Below, one piece after another: positions 1 to 12,203 of a stretch of DNA of 64,000 nt. Position numbers and translations under genes: made by a program. The DNA is from Apostichopus japonicus. Taxonomy: Eukaryota > Echinodermata > Holothuroidea > Aspidochirotida > Stichopodidae. The notes under the pieces are model-generated. The model worked only from the letters and a program-made list of their open reading frames with translations. It was not told the origin of the DNA and searched no databases. Within the stretch, counting starts at the first letter, position 1; each line of letters opens with the position of its first letter. Location: positions 25,960,713-26,024,712 of the forward strand of contig NC_092574.1 in the NCBI RefSeq assembly GCF_037975245.1. Direction: 5' to 3'.

Positions 1-170
1 AGATGGCCGGAAACGGCCCTTCCCGAGTGTTCATTCTGGTTCCCTGGCCTCTAATTGCTAACTTGGGACACCTCAATTTTTATGTAGAAAAAGGGCACAT
101 TTTTAACCTGAGGAAAAGTGGGGGGGGGGCACGTGCCCCCTGTGCCCCCCCCGGTTCCGCCGCCCTTGGA
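1..170. repeat. End of a hAT-like non-autonomous element, cut by the window edge
   Basis: The first 170 bases resemble the interior of the MITE at 46578-47159. Both carry a stretch of the type gatcgccagaaatgaccct followed by cttgctaattgc. The segment then runs through C/G homopolymers and finishes near ggttccgccgcccttg, which looks like a worn hAT-type terminal repeat (compare gctccgccactg). Only one end is in the window, so neither family nor length can be fixed. Confidence 0.4.
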
Positions 171-1319
171 CCTATTCCAATGGCAGTAATCTGAGAACAA
201 GATCACCTCCAACTTAATGTGGACTGTTCGGTTCGTTTCATGTTAAGGCAGTATATTTCTGATGTTATGCATGTTTGCTATATATACTTAAGTTTATGTG
301 AGTTTTTTTTTAAAGGATTGTAACATTCACAGAGCATTAAAACCGTCCAGTCCTTTGCTAAATATGATCTGCAGAAGATTGTATAACATTGTATTGCATC
401 AAACAGGCATACTCATAACTACGTATATCTTATACATATATTGCTCTAAGCAACAACGACAACAAAAGAAGAAGAAGAAATGTCGTTCATGAATCTTCAG
501 AAATCAACTCCAGTAGATATAAGTAAACATCAAATCATTATATAAATAAACAAATACCGCAGTGTATTTACCTTCCTTAGTTGGAGGAATGGTTCGTACA
601 CAATTATATCAATGCTTATTTTAACAGTTACAAATAATTTGTGTGTGCATGTGATGCATGCTAAGGACACAAGCCCAAACCATCATCTTTAATTTATATC
701 ACAGAGACCTTTGTAGTGAACAACTTTCCCAAACCACTAAGAAAAATCTTGTACCGATTGGAAGATATCCTAGTTTAAAATTTGTGTCTGAAAGCTGTCA
801 ATTTGACAATGTTTTAAAAGTTAATCTGTGATGTCGCAGTGCCTCAAGGATCTGAACCTTTAAAAAAATTCTTTGTCTTATTTTCATATCTTAAAGTTAT
901 AATGTTAACAATGTTGACAATGAAATCAGTGTCATCATTATGTCATGTTAAAAGCATTAATATTGTGGATGCAGCGTGTAATACCATCTCCATTACAGAA
1001 AAATAAACATTTTAATAGTAAATAAAAGAAGAAACATAAATTCAATTAAGCATAGGCTCGATAATATCATATCATTTGATATCATACAAAATGAAGGCCT
1101 ATTTTGGTCTTAGAATTATTCCAAATTAAACTATACATATGAAATCGACTTATGTTTATATCTTACTTTGGGAAGGGTATTTATTTATAGTCAAGCAACG
1201 ACTTACGAATGTTTGTTGGACTGTTGAGTCTCGTAGAGTCGCACACAGTGGCTAGGGGAAAGTTGATGAGGTCGAATTCAAGGGCTCTTGTAATTCTATG
1301 ATGACACCTGTGAAGTCAA
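171..1319. other. Upstream flank of TERF2IP, no gene seen
   Basis: AT-rich sequence without a convincing reading frame or RNA gene. The last roughly 120 bases before the start codon at 1320 are the likely TERF2IP promoter and 5' UTR by position. I recognise no TATA box or other defined element. Short open frames here show no family resemblance. Confidence 0.5.
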
Positions 1320-4300
1320 ATGGCGGCAGACGGTTCAAAAGAAAGCGAACCGAAATTTATTTTCATCTCAGATGACGGCGATGCATTAACATTCTTCATA
1401 AGACCATCGGAGACTAAATCTCGATTACGGCCGCTCATTGAGGTACTTATTTTTCTGAAAACATGTGGAAACGAATAGAATGGCTTAATTTGGAAAACGA
1501 CCGTAGCATCACTATCCATTCCAAGTATACTTTGAACAATAACCAGTTACACGAAATGAGTAACTGTGTCCTTCTGTCCTGTTTCAATTTTGTAATCTCT
1601 CTTTCTAAATTCCATATTCAACAGAACGCTGGGGGACTGGTTACAAGCAAAGCAAGACAAGGTGATGATGTCATCAGGTAGGTAGAAATTTTAGTACTTA
1701 AAATATGATAAAAACTCAAGAAAAATAAGATATTGAGCAAGTCACAATTTCTTGATCAGGACTACTGTAGGCCCCTACAGTGAGTCAGTTATTTTGACAA
1801 TAGTGGGAGTCACTGTCATGCTGCTACTCTTTTTATTGAGTTTAAATGGCCATATGTGTTATAAATGACCCAACATCTTCTTCTTGGTTCTTTCAAGTAA
1901 GGAAAGTTTGTATGACTGCTACCTATTTGTGATAAAAACACTGTTTCAATTATTCAGTGTTTAGTAACATTCCTATTGCCTTTCGCCAAGAACTTAGCCT
2001 GATGAACATCAATGTATTACCTCACTATCTAAAGTACCTGGCACTTAAACAACCAATCACAGTACAGAGTACACTATTTCTACCTGTACTCCTGTTACAT
2101 TCTCTGAAACTAGAGTGAATAACAAGTAGTCCTTCGAAGAATTTCAAAATTGTTTGTGGGAAATAAATGTAGTGGAAATTAAAACAGTGTGGTGGTGAAA
2201 ATCAACACTCTTTTATTTTTAGGTGCCATCATAAACATGTAACCTACCGAGCCCCTCAACTATCCTTTAATCTAAATTTAATTATTTAATTTGTACAGCA
2301 ACTGGTTAAATAGAGGGTACTGCTTCTTATTGGTGGTGTGCAGTGTGAATAACATGACCCATTTCTCTTTTTGTAAACAATTATGCCAGAACTACCCTTC
2401 ACTTGATCTCCTGTAAGTAAAGAATACACTGTTGTAAGGATTGCAGCCTGTGACGTCTCTCACTTAAAACTCACAACTTTCACAATTTAGGTTTTAATAA
2501 TTTCCCATCAGAGTATTTGAATAAAAGCCAGTGATATTTTTAAAGAAGGTCAAAAATTGGCCGAAAGAACATCAAACAATACAAAGGGAATTATTACCAT
2601 ATAGTATGTAGTAGATTTATAATAGCAAAGCACAAAATATTGTGAAATGCTAGATGGCAGGTACAGTAGTATTGAATGTGTTGATATAGAGATTCCTTTA
2701 GTTAGGATCATTTTTATTATGAATTAATTACAATCATTTACAGGATTGCTGCTGATGATGACATTGCAACAGGTGATGGATATGTGCAAGCTCAGTTTGT
2801 GCATGATTGTCTCAGCCAAGGCCAACTCCTTAATACAAAGGATTACCTTTGCAAGTATGTATAACATTTAGCAGTTGTCTGCCATTGCCCTCTTCTGGCC
2901 CGTGGAAACATTAGATGCCAGTGTATCCTTCCTGTAGCATTTATTAGACATGCCAACCCTCCCAGTTGCCCCACGGTAGCTCCCAATTTGTATTTAAAGC
3001 AATAAGTTGTACTGCGATGTTATGTGGTCATCTTCTGGCAAATTGTGATTTCTGCATTTATAATATTTGCTAAGTTACCTTTGTGGTCAGATTGGGCTGC
3101 TAGTTCATTTGTTTTTAAAATAGCTTTATATATGAAACTTAAATCAGGCTCACATTTTTGCACAGTATAAGAAGAGTACTGTACAGTACTGTGCAGATAC
3201 TGCACAGTGCTGTACAGATACTGTACAGTACAGATGCTGTACAGTGTGCTGTACTGTGTGATGCTTAAACTGTACACGAAACAAACATGGTGCTGGAAAG
3301 CCTGCCACTCTCCATCTGACTGAAGAAGACTGAAAAAGTTACATGTTGAGTTTCTCTGACTGAAGCCGATGCGACTAAAGTAGCTGAATCTTGATCAATC
3401 TTAGTTACACACACGCTAACATCCTATCCGCAATGTTCTTTGTTGCGACAGTCAAGTTGGGTCAGGTCACGTTCAGCCAGACAGTGTGCGAACAGCTTAA
3501 AAACCTTTCAGTGGTTCAGTTTAGCTTCTATGCAAACAAAGTAATTTTGGACATTAATAAAGCAACACAATTAACACTATGTTAACAACACTGTGCCACT
3601 TTCTCTAAAATTTGTTTTCTTTTCATCCCTGTGGTGAACATGCAGGTCACACACAAGGTCACCGTCACCAGGAGAAACGTCCAATGTATTGGTTAATGTG
3701 ACTGGCACGGGGTAAGTTAAGTCAGCTCAACACTTGTCAGAAGGATAATCAACCTTTTTCAAGTGGCCAGAAATTTAAGCTTGCCAAAAATTGCTAAAAG
3801 TGTTGACAAAATAGCTTTGAAAGTTATTCCGGTAGCTGAAATTGATGGCTCAATAAAAAATTATGGACATTTTTGGCATCCTTAGGTCAAAACAACATCC
3901 TCATAGGATTTTGTGTGGCAAAGATACAATTTTTTAATATCTGTTGGTATTTTGTGAATGCATCTGGCAACAGTAGAATGACTTATATCGTCATGGAGAT
4001 TAAGCTAAAAAATGTTTTTAACATTCTTTCTAATATTTAACTCACTTATACACAAAGGAAAATATTATTTTTTAGAAAACTTGAAACTCTAAATGCAGAG
4101 AAGCTTGGCAGCTAGCCGCTGTTCTCAATGTATCACATTTCAAGGATAATTCAACAAGTAGAATATAATAGGAAAGTAAAGCTATTGCCAGGCATTTGCC
4201 TTTATAACATCACAGAAAAACAAATGTGATCCACCACAAGGAAGAAACAAGGGTTTATCCAGCGAAAATAGATTCCGTTCAATCAAACATATCTTAAGTA

Positions 4301-7300
4301 AGGCACAAGATATATTAAGCTGTTGTTGTCAACCAACAGTGTGGCATGTGCCACAGGAATATCCCTGTCTCTGTTTCTTTTTATACACGGATTCGAATTA
4401 GCATATGGAACGGAAGTTTCAATTACATAAGTAACCTTTTAGGAAGATATCCAAAATGCACCCATAATAATGTAAGCTCCATGTATGTGTGTTCCGTATA
4501 TATTGCATAAACAATTAATATGTAATAATATGTACATAACTTCATATTTACGACACCATGCTTCACGTGAGGAGTGTATATTTGTGGTCAGGTGTGTGCA
4601 TTGACAAGTAGACATCGAAAAGAATTATAATGGCCATCCGAACCCCCAAAAAATGGTTTCAGCAGGTCCTAATCTAGAAGTCCATAAAAAAAATTGACCT
4701 ATCCCATAGCCCCAGTGCCTAATGTTTTTTTGTTTTATTCAATGGATTTAGTAAAATGCTTTTTGTCATTTTTCATTTTTCATATCTCAAGGAGGATGAA
4801 GTACACAGAAGAAGAAGACAGAGCTATTCTCCAGTACATAGCCAAACATCCCGCAAACTACGGCGGTAATGTTCTTTGGAAGAGAATGGAATTAATGAAG
4901 GTTAATTCCTCTAGATTTCATGTTTTTACTTTTAATGTTTGCATAATTAATCATACCACAATTAATTGTTCCATTGACTTACACACTAACTTCACATAGA
5001 GCAATGATACATAAGTATTTAACTGACATGTCCTACCCAACATAGCATAGCTGATGGCTTGGATTGTCATGGCACGTATACAAATTTACCCATCATGTCT
5101 GTTTGCATTTTGAGGTGGAAGAGGTGAATGTTTAGCACAGTACTTCCAAACCCATTTGCCAGCTGTTGTTGTGGAATCATCTTGGTTCGCTAAAGACAAC
5201 TTCATTTTTGCTGAATTTTTCATCAGCAGTAGTTTATTTTACTCCATCCTTTCCAATATACAAGGATAAGTAATGATGATGATGATGACTGAAAATATGC
5301 TGAAAATGTCACCTTAAGTAGGTCCATTTAGAGACTTTTCTTGACTGTTAACCTTTCGGGCGGATGTGCACCAGTCTAGTTGTGGTATGGTATCTATACA
5401 ACACAGGGATCACACTGTGATGGATAACACGTCTGAAAATAGTCTTGGCGATTGAAAATCAATTTTTTACACCTCGGAAGATATAGAAATAGAATGAATT
5501 CAGAAAGTTTTTTTACCCTGAGTCTTTGGTTTCTCCTGCAACTTTGCTCAAAAGTGCAGACATTTCTGTGAAAACAGTTTTAGAATTTTTTTCTTATGAA
5601 AAGTCATGGAATGTAATCTTAAATCAAGAGTAGGATCCATGTTGCTCCTATTTCACTGGCTACGAAGAACAGTCACAAAACTAATGGAATGTCTTGTTTA
5701 GGTATGCTGTACAATATCTGTTTCAATGTTAGGTGCAGATTGACCAAGTTGCTATAATCTTTGTGCACATGGTTGTCACCAAGAGACATTTCCAACAAAA
5801 ATATAGAGTAAATTTAGAGTAGCGTTTGGTTTTAAGGTTTAAGAATCGTGTCAAGTTTTATACAACTATGACAATATCAAACCAGAACATGTTCTTGCTG
5901 GAATTAACTGCAATTGGAATGTAAAATGCCGCTTCTTAGAGCAGTATTCTGGATTCAGTTCACCTTCTAGAAACCCACTAGGCAGAAGACACTGCCATGA
6001 CAAAGCAGTGTCAAATTGCAGCAAATTCTAAATTTCCCTCCAAAAACAGACCTCTTCAGTAGTAAACTGAAAACATCTTGTTTTGCTTTGTGAGATGTTA
6101 AAGATATTGTCAGAAGAAACTGCTTTGCCGTGAAAACAGGGATGGAAACCCTGAATCATTCTAATAACAGAAAACACTCACTTTTAAAGTAATCCCTGGC
6201 TTTATCAACCTCATATAGATCACAGCTCATTCGTGGCAATCAATGAAGGACCACTTCTTAAGCTTTCTTCACGACCATCTGCCTGAGTATGTAGAGCTAG
6301 AGAGAGAACGGCAACAGGAGATGAGAAACTCAAAGAGGAAACGGATGACAGAAGAGGTTAATAACCCAAAGAGGCGGAGATCAAATCAGAAAAGTATGTT
6401 TCTTATAATTCCATCACTTTCATTGATTCTTCCTAAGGTTTATGAACTGTTGTTGTTATTGACTGTTATTTAGAACCCTGGTGTTAACAACATTTTAAAG
6501 GGTTGCCCAAAAAAGCATTCAGAAGAAGAAAAAAGTTTTGCCGTTTTTTGGGCGAAAACGAAAGGGGAAAATGTTGATCATAACTTACTTGAAATGTCCC
6601 AAAATGTATAAACCATTATTGTAGCCAAGTGCCCTTAAATATATATACAACTCAAAGGAGAGGGGGATATATCCTCCCATAGACAAATTCCATCATCCAC
6701 AAAATCTGCCACTGGGGGGTTGCCAAGATGTTGCAGGTGGAAATTGAGGTCACTGAATAAAACAGTGTGAATATATCTTGAAAACAGTGCTTTGTGTTTT
6801 ATGCAACCAATGTTGAGATACTTATATCCATTGAAAGTATTACTGTTACAAATTAACAAAAGTTTTCTTTTCCTACTCTAGGTTTGTCAAAACCGGTAAT
6901 TGCAGACAGGCAAGGAATAATTTATGAATTTTTGAAAGGTAAGATAATTTACCTCTTGCAAAGAGTAAAATATGATACGATTTGTCTCGTTAATAGCTGT
7001 TTCCGCCATAAGGTGCTTCAACTGAATTTACTGAATGATTTATTGGTCAATTTATTGATTTGACTAGTTGGTTGATTGAATGATTGATTGATTGGTTGGT
7101 TGATTGACTGGTTAATGGATTGATTGATTTATTGAGGGTCTGTTTTTTTCTTAGAAATGGAAGATCCAGTTGAAGATTTGGATGTGGAGGATAGTGAGGA
7201 TACTGATGGCATAGAGAAGCAACTCATCGAACAGATTCAGGTATTTAAAAACAGCAAAATATTATTCATTTTGGTTCTTGGATTGGCTAGAATTGTCAGA

Positions 7301-10002
7301 TATAAATAATCCTGTTTATCAGATACTTAACCAGTGATGATTTCTTCATATATGTCTCAGGCACATTGGCTTGATCGATTGCTATCTGCTCATTGTTGTA
7401 AAGACAAGAAGTTTGGAGCAGCTAGAAATATCTAATTTAGAGTTAAAGGTGACACAAATAGCCATTTAGGTATCTGCAAACCATTGCTAGTTAGGTCAGT
7501 TGAATTCCATTTCACTTATATATTATCATAATTCTATAGTTATCATAAGTCTCTGAATGGAAAAAGCTTCAACAAGCTTTTTCAGTTTTGAATTTTCTTT
7601 ACAATACTGCCTCACAGCTGGTCGATAGTGGATTGACAGGACTTATCCCACACTACCTAAGTGGAGTCTGGGAGCTAGTGGGGTTCATAAGTTTTGGTGG
7701 GGAAAAAGGGAATGTGGGGGGGGGAGGGAGGTCTTCATATTAAAGGATTTATATTTGGAAAGAGTAAAGAATGTTTAGCCAGTCATTTTTCTGCTGTTGC
7801 TTTACTTGTAAAGACTTCAGTGGCAGTCTTGGCTTTGCATTTTTATGATCTTTGACAAGTTGCCTCTCTGACTTACCTCAAGTATGGAGTCATTCTTTTG
7901 CTTAAACTTTCACTCTTTTAACTTAAAATTTATTTGACCTCCTCTGTATGTATCATTAAAACAGCAAATGTAATGGATGGTTGGATACCCACCCACAAAA
8001 AAACTTTATAATGAAAAGGAGAGCATTCAAGTTTTTATAATGCAATAATGAAACCAAGCATTCAAAAACAAGTCAACCAATCAAAATGGTTTCCTCTGGA
8101 TAATTATTAACTAATTAGCATATTTGATGAATAATAACTGTGATTCATGTTTTTTTTTCAATGTAATAAAGTATTAATGTTTCTTTCTTGTGGAAGAAAA
8201 ATTATTTTCAATTTCCTAGGCCTAGCATTTTTTGTTTTATATGTATCAAAATGTATCTGGTTTAATATGGTCACCACAAAAGTAGTCTCATCTTTACCAC
8301 AATTTAATTTCAAGTCATTTCATCTGTTCATTTTGTGAAAACATTAACTAAAGGAGAAGTACCCAAGGATTTAATTAATGAAGATGAGAAAAAATAATTG
8401 TCCTTCAACATCTATTTTGAAATAGTAAACATGACTTGATACCCCTTGACTCAGTTACCACCCGTTCCACTCAACTACACTGTGAAGACTTTTTGGACAA
8501 TATTACATTATTTTTTTACTTATTTAAAAAAAAAATCCCCCTCTTATTTGAAGTATTAATTTGTGCAATTTATCATGTTCTATGTTTGAGAATTCTAATA
8601 AGCCAGGTGTACTCCCACATTCATGGCTGTCAATTTTTCAGTTTTTAAATTCTTTCATCTACTAACAGAGGAGGTGCAGGGCACCTCCACAAGCACACTT
8701 CACATAATGTGGAAGACAAGGACCATGTTACATCATTCTCTTGCTATTTTTCTTCTTGCAACTAATGTGTAATTTTATCCTCCTGCAAGAATTAAACATC
8801 ACAGCATGTCTTTTTCGGTTTCTATTTTTTCTATTTAATAAATGACAAAATCCTTCTGTCTGTTTATCTCTTTGTAGTTTTGGTGTGAAAAGTTCAGCTT
8901 GTCAAAGAAAGCCATTGCCACAGCCTTGCACATTAACAGTGGCGACTTAGACAGAACAGAGCACTTGTTAGAAAAGAAGACGCTCTCCCCCGGTAAGAGA
9001 AGTTCAAACAGCTGTTTGCATTTTACCAAACGACATCTCCTGTTAATCTTTCACTTATGAACAAGAAATACGTCGCTTGTTTGGATGCGCTCATGTCACA
9101 ACAGATGTTGGATTCCTCCAACAAGTCCGGCTTACCTTTCAAACTTGAATTAATAGGAAATTGACTTATACTTTCCTCTTCAAGATTTTCCGACAGATAT
9201 GTCACATTTGATTGTGTGACTGTTATGCGTTTCGTAACAAATGTTGTTTATATTTAACCTGATTAAAGGCGTATTAACCCATCTCAAGCTCAGAAATGAA
9301 GTTAATGTTCACTTATTATCAAGTGATTTCCAGCTGAATCAAACCATGTTCTATTATTTGTTCAGGAAAGGGAGAGGGGGAGGGGAGGATAAGGAAGGTG
9401 ATGGAAGGGAAATGTGGGGGATGTGGATATAAAGAAAAAGTCCTTTGTAGGGAGTGCTGATGCTTCGAAGCATCAGCTCATAGGAGTTAAACAATGCATT
9501 ACTTAGTTAATTGAGTGAATATGAAGAGAATTTGGTGGAAAGGTTTACATAATTAAAGCAGTTTTACATTGTTTTTGTTAACAATTTTATCAAACCTACT
9601 GAGCATTAAACAAACTAAAATTTGTAATATATGAAAATTTAGAGACTCTCCTAGAAATTTTGCTCGGGGAAATACTGTGAGAATTTAATGACCATAGTCT
9701 GCCATTTTGAATTATAAACATATGCTGCCATTGCCAATATTCCAGACCACAAAGTTAAGTTTCAATGAAATTATGATTTCATCTTTCATGAAGAGACATG
9801 TTTTCCTGCTTTATTGCTCTAATTAATATTTCTCTCTGACATTTTCCTCCCTTTTCCTTTAGATACAAAAATTTGGTCCCACGACGATGACAAGCTACTC
9901 TTGAAAGGAGGGAGTTTTGTCGAACTCTGTTCAAAGTACGGCAAAGAATCTGTCGTATTAAGGAAAGTTTTTCTTGCTGGTTGGCATGCAAGTCCAAGAT
10001 AG
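1320..10002 (+). CDS. TERF2IP: Telomeric repeat-binding factor 2-interacting protein 1 (RAP1), 10 exons, 344 aa
   Basis: Shelterin subunit RAP1, which in animals is recruited to telomeres through TRF2 and also acts in NF-kB signalling and transcription. Exons: 1320-1442, 1625-1677, 2744-2854, 3646-3711, 4792-4900, 6219-6393, 6882-6938, 7155-7240, 8878-8992, 9863-10002. All junctions are GT-AG and the phases close. An N-terminal BRCT domain occupies roughly residues 11-104. A Myb/homeodomain-like fold lies at about 118-180, with the diagnostic LWKRMELM and TAHSWQSMKDHFLSFL (human RAP1 has TQHSWQSLKDRYLKHL). A basic NLS-like stretch (KRKR, KRRR) follows at about 193-208, then an acidic linker. 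The C-terminal TRF2-binding module at about 261-344 has KIWSHDDDKLLLK and KYGKESVV, close to the human end. Human RAP1 is 399 aa, so the shorter linker is the main difference. Identification is firm; the short exon 4 (3646-3711) is the least certain exon. Confidence 0.9.
3174..3262. repeat. Tandem ctgtacagta-type repeat in TERF2IP intron 3
   Basis: About nine imperfect copies of a roughly 10-bp unit built on the palindrome ctgtacag (variants ctgcacag, ctgtgcag). Because each unit is self-complementary, the array could fold into a run of small hairpins. It lies inside the intron between exons 3 and 4. Confidence 0.75.
7036..7138. repeat. ttgattga-type short tandem repeat in TERF2IP intron 7
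   Basis: Imperfect 4-bp and 8-bp periodicity of ttga and ttgg units directly upstream of the exon 8 acceptor at 7155. Low-complexity sequence, which could also serve as a pyrimidine-poor branch region. No function is implied. Confidence 0.7.
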
Positions 10003-10731
10003 CTTTCAGTGAATTTTGAAGGAAGCAGTTTGCTTATTGGAGAGCAGCTTTCTGTACTTTGCTGAAAGAGAGCAGGGGCATCTGTCATAGAGAGGAAAAA
10101 GATTGGACAACTATAATCCAGCTATCAGCAAGCTTTTAATAGAGTTTCTGAAAGAAAGGTTCCTTGTGAAAGAAAGTCACAAGTTGATATCTGAGCTGTT
10201 GCTTTAGTCTCTGATGTGTGTGGCAGGCATTTTATATCAATTACATGCTCTCTGGGTTGTGACAGCATTGACATTGTTCATAACTAGCCAAACTTTGGAG
10301 TAATTCTGTCGTGGACTGGTTTGCAGATAACGTAGTTGCCAAGGGTAGGCAATCACCTAATTGTTGTAAACTGCCAAGAGTTGCCATGTGTAGTAGTTAA
10401 GGCAGACTTCTACCTATGGAACTTGTTTCTTCAAAGTTGGTCTATTTTAAACTTTATAAAGTACTTGTTGGAATAGGAAAATGATTGTTTTATTGGCAAG
10501 TTACATTTTGAGTGGAATGTCAGATTGTTGAGTGGAGTTTATTTTATTCATCTATGTCTCATTTAGAGGCTGATTTGAAAAGTCAAATGTCATCGTGGCA
10601 TGAGCTTTGTCAGGGGGGTAGAAAGGCATACTGTTTTAATCTGAAATATATTTTTTAATGTTTTGATGGAGATCTTATTTTTGAATTTTGAAATAGGGCA
10701 TCTGTCAAATATAATGGTGCATTGAGATTGT

Positions 10732-10737
10732 AATAAA
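10732..10737 (+). terminator. Candidate polyadenylation signal of TERF2IP
   Basis: An AATAAA hexamer lies 730 bases after the TERF2IP stop codon, in an AT-rich tract. It is the clearest canonical hexamer I noticed downstream of the stop; transcript data would be needed to confirm its use. Confidence 0.4.
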
Positions 10738-10979
10738 TGTTGGGGCATCCAAAGGTTGAAGTCCAGCCTGGTTTGTCCTTTATAAAGTTGTCAATGCATT
10801 GTACTATTTCCTACTGTTGCAAAAGATCGTTTTTTTTTCCTTTGCATTATCTTGATAACAGTAAGTTACTGTGCCGTTACAAAACAGTATGAAGACATTC
10901 AAGCTTTAGATACAGTGCGGTTTATACAAGATGTAATTGGTGTCAAAATTTGTGAAAGGAAAACACCCTAAAATCCCCT

Positions 10980-11052
10980 AGTGGGCTTACCATTGGGGGG
11001 GGGCTTGGGGCTTACCATTGGGGGGTGGGGGGTTACCATTGGGGGAGGCAAG
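10980..11052. repeat. G-rich tandem repeat, unit ggcttaccattgggg
   Basis: Three or four copies of a unit containing ttaccattgggg, separated by runs of G. The plus strand has several runs of three or more G and could form a G-quadruplex. It sits in the intergenic region downstream of TERF2IP. Confidence 0.7.
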
Positions 11053-11592
11053 CTTTGGCTAATGATTTTGTATTTTATGTGCTTTTAATTATATCAACAC
11101 CTGGAGTAAAAATTAAAACGGTTTAATTTTCTGATAAATACAATTTGCTGATATTTTCTTCCACTATGAGAACTTACCAAACATTGTCTGCTAGATTCAT
11201 ATCTAAAAAAAATTGTTTCTGTTTAGAATAGATATTTTCCAGTTTAAATTATCAAATTAGGCAAAACAGTTCATACATTGTTATGAAAATTAAAGGTAGC
11301 ACAGAATAAGAAAAAGCAAACATTCCAAAATAAAAATAGGGCAATTTCAGGTCAGAAAATATTGGCTTATACTAAACTTCAAAATCTCTGTTTATGCATT
11401 TATGGGTCAACATCTTTGGCATGTAGAGGGCGGTTAACACACCTGTCGTTCATTTACTGTAGCTATACTAATTGCAATTTATATTGATGAATGTTTTATA
11501 AGTTTTCCATATATTTCAAGTACATGATCACTGGAGGAGATAAAATACATGAAAGTTTCAAAGTAGCTTGTTGTGTTTCATTTTAAATTTAA

Positions 11593-12203
11593 AGCAGCAT
11601 TTTGCGTCCTTTTCTATGATATTTCTCAACCTCACTGACTCCACTATGCCATAAGGACATACATAACTAGCTTATCTATTTAAATCTTACTTCAAATGGT
11701 GGAATAAAAGTCGAAAAATTTGCAACTTTCAACTTTGTTTTTCTCCAAGATATTTTCCGTTGGGATCCCAATTAACCTCGCCCATAATATGAATATTTAA
11801 ACACTACGAACGCCATTGACCAATTTGTAATCCAACACCAAGCTTGATTTGTGTACAGTCTATATGGCAGTTGTACCAGGGAGTTCCATAACAACTCCCT
11901 GGTTGTACCAACGCAATCTTGAATCTATTTTTAGCAATGGCTCATAACTAAACGTGCATCTCTGATTGGTTGAATTCAAACTAGTGGGTTTGGGGTACTG
12001 TATGCAATAATTTTAAATGTGGAATTTTGTCGTGGATACTTTTCTCATTCTCTGCAAATATCCTTAGTTACTTGCCAATTAACGATGTTGGCAGGGAAAA
12101 ACTTGGCTGATATCTTAGTTTGCTGTTTTGTGATTGATATATGTAAAAAACTTGATGGACATGTCAAAAAATAGAAAACGGAGACCAAACGCAAAATGCT
12201 GCT
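11593..12203. mobile_element. TTAA-flanked MITE, family 1, copy 1
   Basis: Terminal inverted repeats agcagcattttgcg and cgcaaaatgctgct are each flanked by TTAA (11589-11592 and 12204-12207). A second copy in opposite orientation lies at 19705-20360. Inside is a hairpin with the arms ccagggagtt and aactccctgg near 11875-11910. There is no coding capacity, so it is non-autonomous. TTAA target duplications are known for the piggyBac and Kolobok superfamilies, and I cannot choose between them. Confidence 0.85.

Noticed and set aside
9779-10088. Two overlapping minus-strand open frames
   Set aside because: Antisense of the last TERF2IP exon and its 3' flank.
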